Below are positions 16,419 through 24,979 of a stretch of DNA of 64,000 bases, in pieces. Where the stretch lies: the NCBI RefSeq assembly GCF_009905725.1, contig NZ_JAAAKV010000002.1, positions 186,001-250,000 on the forward strand, read 5' to 3'. Origin of the DNA: Emticicia sp. CRIBPO. Lineage in GTDB: Bacteria > Bacteroidota > Bacteroidia > Cytophagales > Spirosomataceae. Every line of letters starts with the position of its first letter. The stretch's first letter is position 1. The notes beneath the pieces were generated by a model. That model saw only the letters and a list, made by a program, of their open reading frames with translations. It was not told the origin of the DNA and did not search any database. The position numbers and the translations under genes were made by a program.

Positions 16419-19400
16419 TTATTTCTTCTCCACTTCGATGACAAAGTCATCCTGTTCTACAACTACTCCTTCCTGAAGCACTATTGCCACCACGGTTCCT
16501 TCAAAAGGTGCAGCCACAATCGATTCCATTTTCATGGCTTCTATCACAAAAAGAGGCGTATTTTTAGTGATAATGTCTCCCTTCTTAACCAGGATTCTCG
16601 AAATCCTTCCCTGAAGCGGTGCACCGATCTCTGAGTCTTTGCTTACTTTCTGATTTCTCGGACGGGTCACCTGCTGTGATTTATCCCTCACCTTGATCTT
16701 CCTGGTCTGACCATTCAGCTCAAAACTCACAATCCTGTTACCTTCCTCATCAGGATCGGTCTGGAACAAATAACGAACCAGGATCGTCTTTCCTTCATCA
16801 ATATGGATCAGGATTTCTTCGTTTGAGTTCAATCCGTACCAGAAAGCTTTGGTCGGGATGATGCTTACATCGCCGTATTCTTCCCTGGCGTTATAGAAAT
16901 CCTCATATACTTTCGGATACATTTTATAGCTCAGGTAATCCAGGAAGCCCTCGTTATTCGGGAACTGCTTGTCAAAAGCGGTAAAATCAGCATCAAAATC
17001 AATTGGTTCCAGATGAGCGTTCGGTCTTTCGGTATAAGCCTTCTCTCCTTTCAGAATGATCTGCTGAAGCTCTTTCGGCAGCCCACCATAAGGCTGACCC
17101 AGGTCTCCTCTGAAAAATCCTTTAACAGACTCAGGAAACGACAAGGCCTCTCCTCTTTTGAATACATCTTCTGCATCGAGGTTATTCGAAGTCATAAACA
17201 AAGCCATGTCACCCACTACTTTCGACGAAGGCGTTACTTTGACGATGTCTCCGAACATATCATTCACTACACGGTAATTATGCTTCAGTTCTTCAAATTT
17301 ATCGCTCAATCCAAGAGAAATCGCCTGAGGCTTCAGGTTGGAATATTGTCCGCCCGGAATCTCATGATCATACACCTCAGCTGTTCCGGCTTTCAATCCT
17401 GATTCAAAAGGATAATATATTTCCCTGACATCCTCCCAATAGTTCGAGTAGGCGTTCAGTTTTTCAAGATTCATTTCCCCTGCCCTTTCATGTCCCTGCA
17501 TCATAGCCACCACAGAGTTGAAGTTAGGCTGTGAAGTAAGACCTGACAGGCCACCCAACGCACAGTCTACCACATCCACTCCGGCTTCGATCGCCTTCAG
17601 ATAAGTAGAAGATTGTATCGAAGAAGTATCATGGGTATGCAGGTGGATCGGAAGATCAACGGCTTTCTTCAGTTCTCTGACCAGTTGTTCAGCCGAATAC
17701 GGCTTAAGCAAACCGGCCATGTCTTTGATCGCAATCATGTGAGCTCCCGCATCTTCCAGCTGACGTGCCATGTCAATGTAATACTGAAGGGTATATTTCT
17801 GCTGCTTAGGATCAAGCATTTCGCCTGTATAGCAAATGGCTGCCTCAGCAATAGCGTTTGTTCTTTCTTTGACGGCCTTGATACTCACTTTCATGGCATC
17901 CACCCAGTTGAGTGAGTCGAAAATCCTGAAAACATCAATACCGTTTTCCCACGATTTTTCTACAAATTTCTCAATCAGGTTATCCGGATAGGCTGAATAA
18001 CCCACGGCATTGGAACCCCTGAACAGCATCTGAAGCAGCATATTCGGCATCGCTTCTCTGAAACTCTGCAGTCTTTTCCACGGACTTTCAGTAAGAAAAC
18101 GCATCGCCACATCAAAAGTAGCCCCACCCCATACTTCCATAGAAAACAACTGCGGGAAGTCTTTGGCAAAACCTTCCGCCACAGCCATCATGTCCTTGGT
18201 TCTGACACGGGTAGCCAGTAATGACTGGTGTCCGTCTCTGAAGGTAGTATCGGTATAAAGGATCTGCTTTTCGTTTTTAACCCACTGGGCAAACTTATCA
18301 GGCCCCAGTTCAGTAAGCAGCTGTTTTCTGCCTTTAGGGTATTCCTGGAAAACATCAAAAGCGGGCACTTTCGGTGTTCTGAAGTTTTTCTCTTTATTAC
18401 CTCCGACATCCGGATTACCGTTCACAATCACGTCACCAAGGTATTTCATGGCACGGGTTGACCTGTCTTTGGCTACTTTCAATCTCAAAAGTTCAGGGTG
18501 GCTCTCAATAAAAGAAACCCTGGCTTTTCCCTGTGCAAATTCAGGGTGATTGATCACATTGACCAGAAACGAAATATTACTTTTCACCCCCCTGATCCTG
18601 AACTCAATCAAAGCCCGTGACAAACGCTCACAAGCTCCTTTCAAAGTCCGGCCTCTTGAGGTTACTTTAACGATCATCGAGTCAAAGTAGGGTGAGATTT
18701 TCATACCCGGATACGCAGAACCTTCATCCAGACGGATCCCGAAACCTGCGGCGTTACGATAAGCAATCATCGTTCCGAAATCAGGTTTGAACCCATTTGA
18801 AGGATCTTCCGTCGTGATACGGCACTGGATGGCGTACCCTCTCAAAGGCACTTCATCCTGGTTATTGATATAAATACCGTTATCAGACAATTTATAACCC
18901 ATCGCTATCAAAAGCTGGGTTCTTACAATGTCAATACCTGTTACTTCTTCTGTGATGGTATGCTCAACCTGGATCCTCGGGTTAACCTCAATGAAGAACA
19001 CATTCTCCTGACGATCTACCAGGAACTCAACGGTTCCGGCATTGGAGTAGCTCACTTCATTACCTATTCTGAGGGCATACTCATACAATTTCTGCCTGGT
19101 AGATTGCTGCAGCCCGAAAGAAGGAGCTACCTCAACCACTTTCTGGAAACGGCGTTGTACGGAGCAATCACGCTCATACAAGTGAACCAGGTTTCCGTGG
19201 GTATCACCCAAAAGCTGCACTTCAAGGTGCTTGGGCTCTTCCACAAATTTCTCAAGGAATATGGTATCATTACCAAATGCATTTTTAGCCTCGTTCTTCG
19301 CTTCTGAAAACGCCTTCTGGAAATCATCTTCAGTTCTGACCACTCTCATACCTCTTCCTCCACCGCCGGCCACAGCCTTGATCATGATCGGGAATCCGAT

Positions 19401-19871
19401 TTCCTTTGCCTTCTCCAGGGCAAATTCATAACTGGTCAGTTCGCCTCTGAAATCAGGAATCATCGGAACACCCGCTTTTAAAGCGAGGTTTTTTGCGGCT
19501 ACTTTATCTCCCAGTGCATCCATGGCCTCAGGGGTAGGTCCAACGAAAATGATGCCTTCTTCACGGCAGCGACGGGCCAGGGTTACGTTCTCAGAAAGGA
19601 AACCATAACCAGGATGTATGGCATCAACCTTTTTGATTTTAGCCAAAAGGATAATACCCTCAACATCCAGATAAGGCTTAAGCGGATCTTCGTCTTTTCC
19701 TATCTGGTAAGCTTCATCTGCCTTGTAGCGGTGCAGTGAATAACGGTCTTCGTAAGTATACACAGCGACAGTGGTAATACCCAGTTCTGTGGCTGCCCGC
19801 ATGATACGGATGGCGATTTCACCCCGATTGGCTACTAATAGTCTTTTTATTGGTTTGATGTACTCCTTCAT
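16419..19871 (-). CDS. pyc: pyruvate carboxylase
   Basis: Biotin enzyme making oxaloacetate from pyruvate, bicarbonate and ATP (anaplerosis, gluconeogenesis). The single 1150-residue chain holds all domains: biotin carboxylase about 8-460 (VANRGEIAIRIMRA, the glycine-rich ATP loop AVAGGGGRGMRVV, EVNPRIQVEHT), carboxyltransferase about 535-1000 (TTFRDGHQSLLATR, with HLHTHDTS), and a C-terminal biotinyl domain with the target lysine in EAMKMES. Full-length alpha4 type. Transcribed alone, with no linked repressor. Confidence 0.96.
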   Translation of the reverse strand: MKEYIKPIKRLLVANRGEIAIRIMRAATELGITTVAVYTYEDRYSLHRYKADEAYQIGKDEDPLKPYLDVEGIILLAKIKKVDAIHPGYGFLSENVTLARRCREEGIIFVGPTPEAMDALGDKVAAKNLALKAGVPMIPDFRGELTSYEFALEKAKEIGFPIMIKAVAGGGGRGMRVVRTEDDFQKAFSEAKNEAKNAFGNDTIFLEKFVEEPKHLEVQLLGDTHGNLVHLYERDCSVQRRFQKVVEVAPSFGLQQSTRQKLYEYALRIGNEVSYSNAGTVEFLVDRQENVFFIEVNPRIQVEHTITEEVTGIDIVRTQLLIAMGYKLSDNGIYINNQDEVPLRGYAIQCRITTEDPSNGFKPDFGTMIAYRNAAGFGIRLDEGSAYPGMKISPYFDSMIVKVTSRGRTLKGACERLSRALIEFRIRGVKSNISFLVNVINHPEFAQGKARVSFIESHPELLRLKVAKDRSTRAMKYLGDVIVNGNPDVGGNKEKNFRTPKVPAFDVFQEYPKGRKQLLTELGPDKFAQWVKNEKQILYTDTTFRDGHQSLLATRVRTKDMMAVAEGFAKDFPQLFSMEVWGGATFDVAMRFLTESPWKRLQSFREAMPNMLLQMLFRGSNAVGYSAYPDNLIEKFVEKSWENGIDVFRIFDSLNWVDAMKVSIKAVKERTNAIAEAAICYTGEMLDPKQQKYTLQYYIDMARQLEDAGAHMIAIKDMAGLLKPYSAEQLVRELKKAVDLPIHLHTHDTSSIQSSTYLKAIEAGVDVVDCALGGLSGLTSQPNFNSVVAMMQGHERAGEMNLEKLNAYSNYWEDVREIYYPFESGLKAGTAEVYDHEIPGGQYSNLKPQAISLGLSDKFEELKHNYRVVNDMFGDIVKVTPSSKVVGDMALFMTSNNLDAEDVFKRGEALSFPESVKGFFRGDLGQPYGGLPKELQQIILKGEKAYTERPNAHLEPIDFDADFTAFDKQFPNNEGFLDYLSYKMYPKVYEDFYNAREEYGDVSIIPTKAFWYGLNSNEEILIHIDEGKTILVRYLFQTDPDEEGNRIVSFELNGQTRKIKVRDKSQQVTRPRNQKVSKDSEIGAPLQGRISRILVKKGDIITKNTPLFVIEAMKMESIVAAPFEGTVVAIVLQEGVVVEQDDFVIEVEKK

Positions 19872-20091
19872 TTACTTAAAATTAATGAATGAATTTTGGG
19901 AAAAAGGTTAAGAAAACGCCTGAAAAGGGCCTCACGAAAAACCCTCCAAGTTATAAAGAATATAAAAGTAGTTTTATCAAATTGTAAAATAATATTTTGT
20001 ATTTCTTAGAATAATTAAATTTTAGTTCGGAAAATCAAAATTATTACCCAATTAATAAAAAAAACTTATTTAGCAATGATACCCCATTAAA

Positions 20092-20739
20092 TCAATCTTT
20101 CTTCGCCTTGATGGCCACAGCAGGATTCCCGAAAACCGTTTCTCCGTCACCTACATTTTCTATGACCACAGAACCAGCCCCGATTCTGACATTTTTCCCT
20201 ACTTTTATGCCTGAAACGATCACCGCTCCCGATCCTACAAAAACCCCTTCCCCGATTTTCACTTCTGTATTGATAATTGCACCCGCTCCGATCTCCGAGA
20301 AATCCCCGATTTCGGCAAAGGCATCGACAATGGCCCCCGCATGGACTACCGTGTGGCTTTTGATTTTAGCTCCCGGTCCGATAAAAGTTCTGGCAGCAAT
20401 AAGGTTGCCGTGACCGATTTCCGAGTCTTCAGCCACCGAGGCTTTCGGGTGCACAGCATTAACCGGCATGGTCTTTCTCCGCTCATTCAGCATTTCTACC
20501 AGCTTCTGTTTTTTACGCTTATGATCTATCGCCACAAAAGCCTCAGTCTTATTGCCTATGATCTTCAGAAAACCATCATCATCAGGACTTCCCAACACCA
20601 TCACATCACTGATTTCTGTGTTATGAAGCTCTTTATTTTCATCCAGGAAACCATACACCAGCACATTATTACTATTAAAAATATCCAGAGCTATCTTCCC
20701 TAATGTACCTGCTCCAAAAATTACGACCGGATTTTCCAT
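20092..20739 (-). CDS. NeuD/PglD-like sugar O-acyltransferase family protein
   Basis: A 215-residue protein with an N-terminal Rossmann-like PglD_N domain (VVIFGAGTLGKIALDIF) and a C-terminal left-handed beta helix of hexapeptide repeats (IGPGAKI, IGDFSEIGAGAII, IGEGVFVGSGAVI, VGKNVRIGAGSVV). Such proteins usually acetylate nucleotide-activated amino sugars. At the site where PglD/NeuD enzymes carry the catalytic His (E/D-H-D), this protein reads Asp139-Ala140-Phe141, so the activity may be lost or changed. It starts 2 bases after the upstream BatD-like gene and is probably its operon partner. Confidence 0.75.
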   Translation of the reverse strand: MENPVVIFGAGTLGKIALDIFNSNNVLVYGFLDENKELHNTEISDVMVLGSPDDDGFLKIIGNKTEAFVAIDHKRKKQKLVEMLNERRKTMPVNAVHPKASVAEDSEIGHGNLIAARTFIGPGAKIKSHTVVHAGAIVDAFAEIGDFSEIGAGAIINTEVKIGEGVFVGSGAVIVSGIKVGKNVRIGAGSVVIENVGDGETVFGNPAVAIKAKKD

Positions 20740-20741
20740 TA

Positions 20742-21641
20742 CTATTTGTTTAATTTTTCTTTAAAAATACTTCTTTGCTTTTTGAATATATCCGAGGCCA
20801 CATCAAACATGATGTGGAATGCAAACGGAATCTGTGTGGAAATCACCCCGCCGTAAATCGCCGAATCAACTTCTTTCAAAGCATCTTCAAGTCTTTCGTT
20901 GGGCATTTGTTTTAATATCTCCTGTGTGGTCAGGGAGGTAAACGGCTTTTGTTCCAGCCACTCAATATGTTTTTTCCAGGATATGACGGCCTGGCTGATT
21001 CCTGCCACATCTGCCGGATTCCTGGTAGATTTTTTAAAACTCACGACAAACTCTCTGTGCTTACGGTTAAAAAGCCAGAGACGGTACTGAATTGAAATAA
21101 AATTACCGAAAAGAAAGAGAAACCCTCCGGCGATCAGCAGCACAATCAGGAGGTAATATAAAATCTTCGGATAATCAATATCTTCATTGACTTCTGAGTA
21201 GCGGAGATTGGCCCTCAGGTTTTCATTTTCAAGGTCTTTGTCTTTTACCATTTCCTTAAAAAACACAGAATCAGCTTCGCCGAAAAGTTTCAGGCTGTCA
21301 CCGTCACCCAGGATATAAACCGGCAGCCGGAGCCGCTGAATACTGTCAATCTCATAGGATACCAGGGAATACACCACACTATCGAGACTTTTCCCTCCCT
21401 GGGTTTTGGTCGTAATGAAGGTTTCGCTGACAAACCTGAACGGCGAAAAATCATACGTTGAGTCCGGGAAAAAAACGTCCTGGGAAGGATGGTGCAGGTA
21501 GCTCAGAGAAAAATTGATGGGCTTACCCACACTCAGGCTGTCCTGCAGAAAAACACCTTTCGGTTTTTGAGCATAGGCCGTCAGCCCTGTTATGAAAAAC
21601 AAGGCTGTCAATATCCGGCATGTCAATTCCCGTTTTTTCAT
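20742..21641 (-). CDS. BatD/DUF4381-like membrane protein
   Basis: A 299-residue protein with a signal peptide (about 1-24), an extracytoplasmic beta-rich domain to about 155, one transmembrane helix (ILYYLLIVLLIAGGFLFLFGNF, split here by its middle glycines) and a helical cytoplasmic tail. This is the layout of Bat/DUF4381 proteins encoded with MoxR ATPases and DUF58 proteins. It directly follows the DUF58 gene with a 1-base gap. A role in envelope protein assembly or stress tolerance is inferred from that context only. Confidence 0.62.
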   Translation of the reverse strand: MKKRELTCRILTALFFITGLTAYAQKPKGVFLQDSLSVGKPINFSLSYLHHPSQDVFFPDSTYDFSPFRFVSETFITTKTQGGKSLDSVVYSLVSYEIDSIQRLRLPVYILGDGDSLKLFGEADSVFFKEMVKDKDLENENLRANLRYSEVNEDIDYPKILYYLLIVLLIAGGFLFLFGNFISIQYRLWLFNRKHREFVVSFKKSTRNPADVAGISQAVISWKKHIEWLEQKPFTSLTTQEILKQMPNERLEDALKEVDSAIYGGVISTQIPFAFHIMFDVASDIFKKQRSIFKEKLNK

Positions 21642-21642
21642 A

Positions 21643-22503
21643 TTATTTTCTGACCCTGAACAACTGGATTAAACTGGCTACATAATCTTCGCCCGATTCG
21701 ATGGCAAGATAATTGGCATTATGTTGTTTGCAAAGCTTCTCCAGGCGACTTTGATTGTTATCAAAGACTTCCTTCATTTCTCTTTTGAAAAACCTGGAAG
21801 AAGTATTGAGCCAGACCGTTTGCTTGGATTCTTTGTCATACACCGGGATGATCCCCAGGTTAGGCAACTTGATTTCCCGTTTGTCAAAGATATGCAACAC
21901 CACCAGGTCATGTTTTCTGGCCAGGGCTTTCAGGTTGTGCTCATAATCCGTATCCAGGAAATCAGAAATCAAAATGATCACGCTTTTTCTTTTAAGCATG
22001 TTCAGGGTAAAGTAAATCGCGTTGGAAAGACTTGTTTTAACTGAAACGGGCGTCAACCTGAAGAGTTTCATAATAAACTCGTAGGCATGCTTCATCCCGT
22101 TTTCGGGCTTGATATACAATTCCTTCTGATCTGAAAAACAATATAAGCCAACGTGACTCGACTCTTTGATGGCTGATAAAGCCAGCACTCCGCAGATTTC
22201 TTTGGCTGTATCGATTTTCAGCTTCCCGGCTTTCCCGATGTCCTGAGAACCGCTCACATCCAGCATAAAAAACACCGTCTGCTCTTTCTCTTCCTTAAAA
22301 ATCTTCACATAAGCCCCGTGTCCTTTGGCCGTTGTGATCCAGTCGATCGCCCTCACATCATCTCCATACTGATAGGTACGAAGATCGCTGAACTCCAGTC
22401 CTGTCCCCTTAAAAACAGAGCTGAAATTCCCTCTCATCTGGGAATTAACCGCCTTCCGGATCTTGATTTCGTACTTATTTAATTTCGATATAATATCCCT
22501 CAC
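21643..22503 (-). CDS. DUF58 domain-containing protein (Bat operon type)
   Basis: A 286-residue soluble protein with the DUF58 signature GTGLEFSDLRTYQYGDDVRAIDW near 35-56 and a following vWA-like fold (VFFMLDVSGSQDIG carries a DxSxS MIDAS-like motif). Partner of MoxR AAA ATPases in many bacteria. First gene of a three-gene minus-strand operon with the BatD-like and acyltransferase genes. The usual moxR gene is not next to it, because the upstream neighbour is divergent. Confidence 0.88.
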   Translation of the reverse strand: MRDIISKLNKYEIKIRKAVNSQMRGNFSSVFKGTGLEFSDLRTYQYGDDVRAIDWITTAKGHGAYVKIFKEEKEQTVFFMLDVSGSQDIGKAGKLKIDTAKEICGVLALSAIKESSHVGLYCFSDQKELYIKPENGMKHAYEFIMKLFRLTPVSVKTSLSNAIYFTLNMLKRKSVIILISDFLDTDYEHNLKALARKHDLVVLHIFDKREIKLPNLGIIPVYDKESKQTVWLNTSSRFFKREMKEVFDNNQSRLEKLCKQHNANYLAIESGEDYVASLIQLFRVRK

Positions 22504-22574
22504 AACTGTGTTTTTCGTTTGACCGAATTAAGGTTTTTTAATAACAATAATAGAAAAACTATTCATTTTTCGCG

Positions 22575-22582
22575 TACATTTG
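22575..22582 (+). promoter_or_regulatory. -7 promoter box TACATTTG upstream of the DUF4296 gene
   Basis: Perfect TAnnTTTG, 35 bases before the TTG start at 22618. Confidence 0.5.
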
Positions 22583-22617
22583 TGCAATAATCTTAGTCCT
22601 TTAAGAAAAAACACAAA

Positions 22618-22971
22618 TTGAAAATTCGAGGCTTAAAATTACTAATTATTTCTTTGTTTCTGGTCAGTTGTGGTAAAAGTCCTCAGAACTCTTCCAAACA
22701 GATTGACAAAAAAACCATGGCTAATATCATCGCGGAACTTCAGATCGTCGAGGCGAAGGTCAGCAGGTTAAATTTCCAGGGCGTTGATTCAGCCAAAGTC
22801 GCCTTCAATCATTATCAGGAAAAGATTTTCAAAAAGTACAAGATTGATTCTGTCACCTACGGCAATAACTACCGGTATTATTCTGAAAAGCCTGCCCTGT
22901 TTATAGAGGTTTATGACGATGTAGTTAAAATACTAGAAAGCAAAAGGGATACCGTCAAAACCAAAAAATAA
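22618..22971 (+). CDS. DUF4296 lipoprotein
   Basis: A 117-residue lipoprotein with signal LLIISLFLVSCG (lipobox cysteine near residue 18). The rest matches the DUF4296 pattern TMANIIAELQIVEAKV...FKKYKIDSVTYGNNYRYY, found in Bacteroidota and of unknown function. The start is the TTG at 22618: it gives the natural signal peptide, and no ATG precedes the lipobox in frame. It is followed after 6 bases by the glycosyltransferase gene, so they are co-transcribed. Confidence 0.8.
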   Translation: MKIRGLKLLIISLFLVSCGKSPQNSSKQIDKKTMANIIAELQIVEAKVSRLNFQGVDSAKVAFNHYQEKIFKKYKIDSVTYGNNYRYYSEKPALFIEVYDDVVKILESKRDTVKTKK

Positions 22972-22977
22972 CGATCA

Positions 22978-23706
22978 ATGGACAATCTGGTTATCATACC
23001 TACCTACAATGAAATAGAAAACATAGAAGCCATTATCCGCAAAGTTTTGAGCCTTCAGGAGCCTTTTCATGTCCTGATCGTAGACGACGGCTCACCCGAC
23101 GGTACAGGATCAAAAGTAAAAGAACTTCAGGAAGAATTTAAAGGACAACTGTTCATAGAAGAACGGGAAGGCAAACTGGGCCTGGGTACCGCCTATATTC
23201 ATGGATTCAACTGGGCCCTGGAGCGTAATTACAATTACATCTACGAAATGGATGCCGATTTTTCCCACAACCCTGAGGATCTCGTTCGCTTATACCATGC
23301 CTGTAAACATGACGGTTACGAGGTAGCCATCGGTTCAAGATATATCAAAGGGGTCAATGTCGTCAACTGGCCTATGGGCCGGGTGCTGATGTCTTATTTT
23401 GCCGGTGTATATGTCAGATTCATTACGCGTATGCCCATCATGGATCCTACAGGAGGTTTCATCTGTTATTCGAAACATGTGCTTCAGACCATCCCGCTTT
23501 CCAAGATCGCTTTTGTAGGCTATGCCTTTCAGATCGAAATGAAATTCAATGCTTTTCTATATAAATTCAGGATCATAGAGGTACCTATTATTTTCACAGA
23601 CCGTACCAAAGGAGTCTCCAAAATGTCTTCCAAGATATTCAGGGAAGCCATTTTCGGTGTTATTATCATGAAAATCTGGAGCTTTTTTAAAGATTTCAAA
23701 AGATAA
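22978..23706 (+). CDS. polyprenol monophosphomannose synthase-like GT2 glycosyltransferase
   Basis: Transfers mannose (or another sugar) from a nucleotide sugar to a polyprenyl phosphate on the cytoplasmic face. At 242 residues it has the dolichyl-phosphate mannosyltransferase layout: VIIPTYNEIENIEAII, the VDDGSPDGT motif near 38-46, the MDADFSHNPEDL motif with the metal-binding DAD, and GSRYIKG. It lacks the C-terminal membrane helices of some relatives, as in Mycobacterium-type and yeast-type enzymes. Context with the DUF4296 lipoprotein gives no further clue. The donor sugar is inferred. Confidence 0.85.
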   Translation: MDNLVIIPTYNEIENIEAIIRKVLSLQEPFHVLIVDDGSPDGTGSKVKELQEEFKGQLFIEEREGKLGLGTAYIHGFNWALERNYNYIYEMDADFSHNPEDLVRLYHACKHDGYEVAIGSRYIKGVNVVNWPMGRVLMSYFAGVYVRFITRMPIMDPTGGFICYSKHVLQTIPLSKIAFVGYAFQIEMKFNAFLYKFRIIEVPIIFTDRTKGVSKMSSKIFREAIFGVIIMKIWSFFKDFKR

Positions 23707-23783
23707 TATTATTCAGAAACCACTCCTTTTGACTTCAGGATATTTATTCGTAATTTCAGGAATTATTTATTCAACTGAAAACT

Positions 23784-24872
23784 ATGAATACTGAAAGAAG
23801 AAATTTTCTTAAGACAGCGGGATTACTGGCCACTTCAGCCGTTTTTTCTCCCAACACCCTTTTACATGCCACCAAAGCCCCGAAAACCAAACTGGGTGTG
23901 GCCCTCGTTGGGCTTGGCTATTACAGTACCGACCTGATCGCCCCGTCACTGCTCAAAACGGAGCATTGCGAGCTCAAAGGTATCGTAACCGGCACCCCTT
24001 CAAAAATTGAAACCTGGCAAAAGAAATACGGCCTAAAGGATTCCAATATCTATAATTATCAGAATTACGATAAAATAGCTGATAACCCCGAAATCGATGT
24101 CATTTATGTCATCCTTCCGCCTTCCATGCACAGGGAGTATACCGTAAGAGGAGCCAATACCGGCAAACATATCTGGTGTGAAAAACCAATGGCCCCTTCT
24201 GTGAAAGATTGCCAGGCGATGATCGAAGCCTGCGAGAAAAACAAGGTAAAGCTGGCCATCGGATATCGTTGCCAGCACGACCCGAACATCCAGGAAGTAA
24301 TGAAAGTAGCGAAAGAAAGACCTTTCGGGAAGGTAAAACTGATTAACTCGGCCGCCGGGTATTTTGATGCCCGAACCAACCACTGGAAACAAAACAAAGC
24401 CTTGGGTGGCGGTGTGATGGGTGATATGGGCGTTTATGCCCTGCAGGGAGCAAGACTGGCCGCCGGCGAAGAACCTATCAGTGTGCTGGCAAGGGCTTCT
24501 ACCACAAGACCGGACATTTATCATGAAGTAGAAGAAACCATGATGTTTGAGCTCGAATTTCCGGGTGGGGCATTGGCTGCCTGCCAGTCCAGTTTCGGTA
24601 TCAACATGAACCATCTCCAGGTCAACTATGAAAAAGGATGGTTAAAAATGGAACCTCAATCCGGCTATGGCAACAATAAAGGAAGTATATCAAACGGCAC
24701 GATCATCAATTATCCGCTGGCAAGCCAGCAGCCGAAGCAAATGGATGAAGATGCCCTGTCTATCCTCAACAACAAGCCCATGCTGGTGCCTGGTGAAGAA
24801 GGATTAAGAGACATCAAAGTAGTGGAAGCCATCTATAAATCGGCCAGAACCAATTCACTGGTTAAAATCTGA
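23784..24872 (+). CDS. Gfo/Idh/MocA family oxidoreductase, Tat-exported
   Basis: NAD(P)-dependent sugar oxidoreductase of 362 residues that begins with a twin-arginine signal (RRNFLKTAGLLATSA). The Rossmann motif GVALVGLGYYSTDLIAP follows near residue 37, then VIYVILPPSMHREYTV and the signature CEKPMAP containing the conserved lysine of EKP. Periplasmic relatives such as glucose-fructose oxidoreductase keep a tightly bound cofactor, which explains Tat export. It lies convergent to the fucosidase gene. The sugar is unknown. Confidence 0.88.
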   Translation: MNTERRNFLKTAGLLATSAVFSPNTLLHATKAPKTKLGVALVGLGYYSTDLIAPSLLKTEHCELKGIVTGTPSKIETWQKKYGLKDSNIYNYQNYDKIADNPEIDVIYVILPPSMHREYTVRGANTGKHIWCEKPMAPSVKDCQAMIEACEKNKVKLAIGYRCQHDPNIQEVMKVAKERPFGKVKLINSAAGYFDARTNHWKQNKALGGGVMGDMGVYALQGARLAAGEEPISVLARASTTRPDIYHEVEETMMFELEFPGGALAACQSSFGINMNHLQVNYEKGWLKMEPQSGYGNNKGSISNGTIINYPLASQQPKQMDEDALSILNNKPMLVPGEEGLRDIKVVEAIYKSARTNSLVKI

Positions 24873-24880
24873 TCTATAAT

Positions 24881-24912
24881 AAAGGGAGGCTCTGAAAACC
24901 AGACCTCCCTTT
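24881..24912. terminator. terminator after the oxidoreductase gene
   Basis: Arms AAAGGGAGG and CCTCCCTTT with an inner 3-base pairing, just after the stop codon. Confidence 0.75.
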
Positions 24913-24979
24913 ATTGAATTATTTATAGCTATTTTACCTTCAAAAATACCCCTTTTTCCTTTCATCCTTTTCTCCTCAT

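Noticed and set aside
20742-22503. A complete MoxR-Bat system.
   Set aside because: Only the DUF58 and BatD-like genes are present; no MoxR ATPase gene or BatA/BatB-like vWA membrane gene lies in the window.
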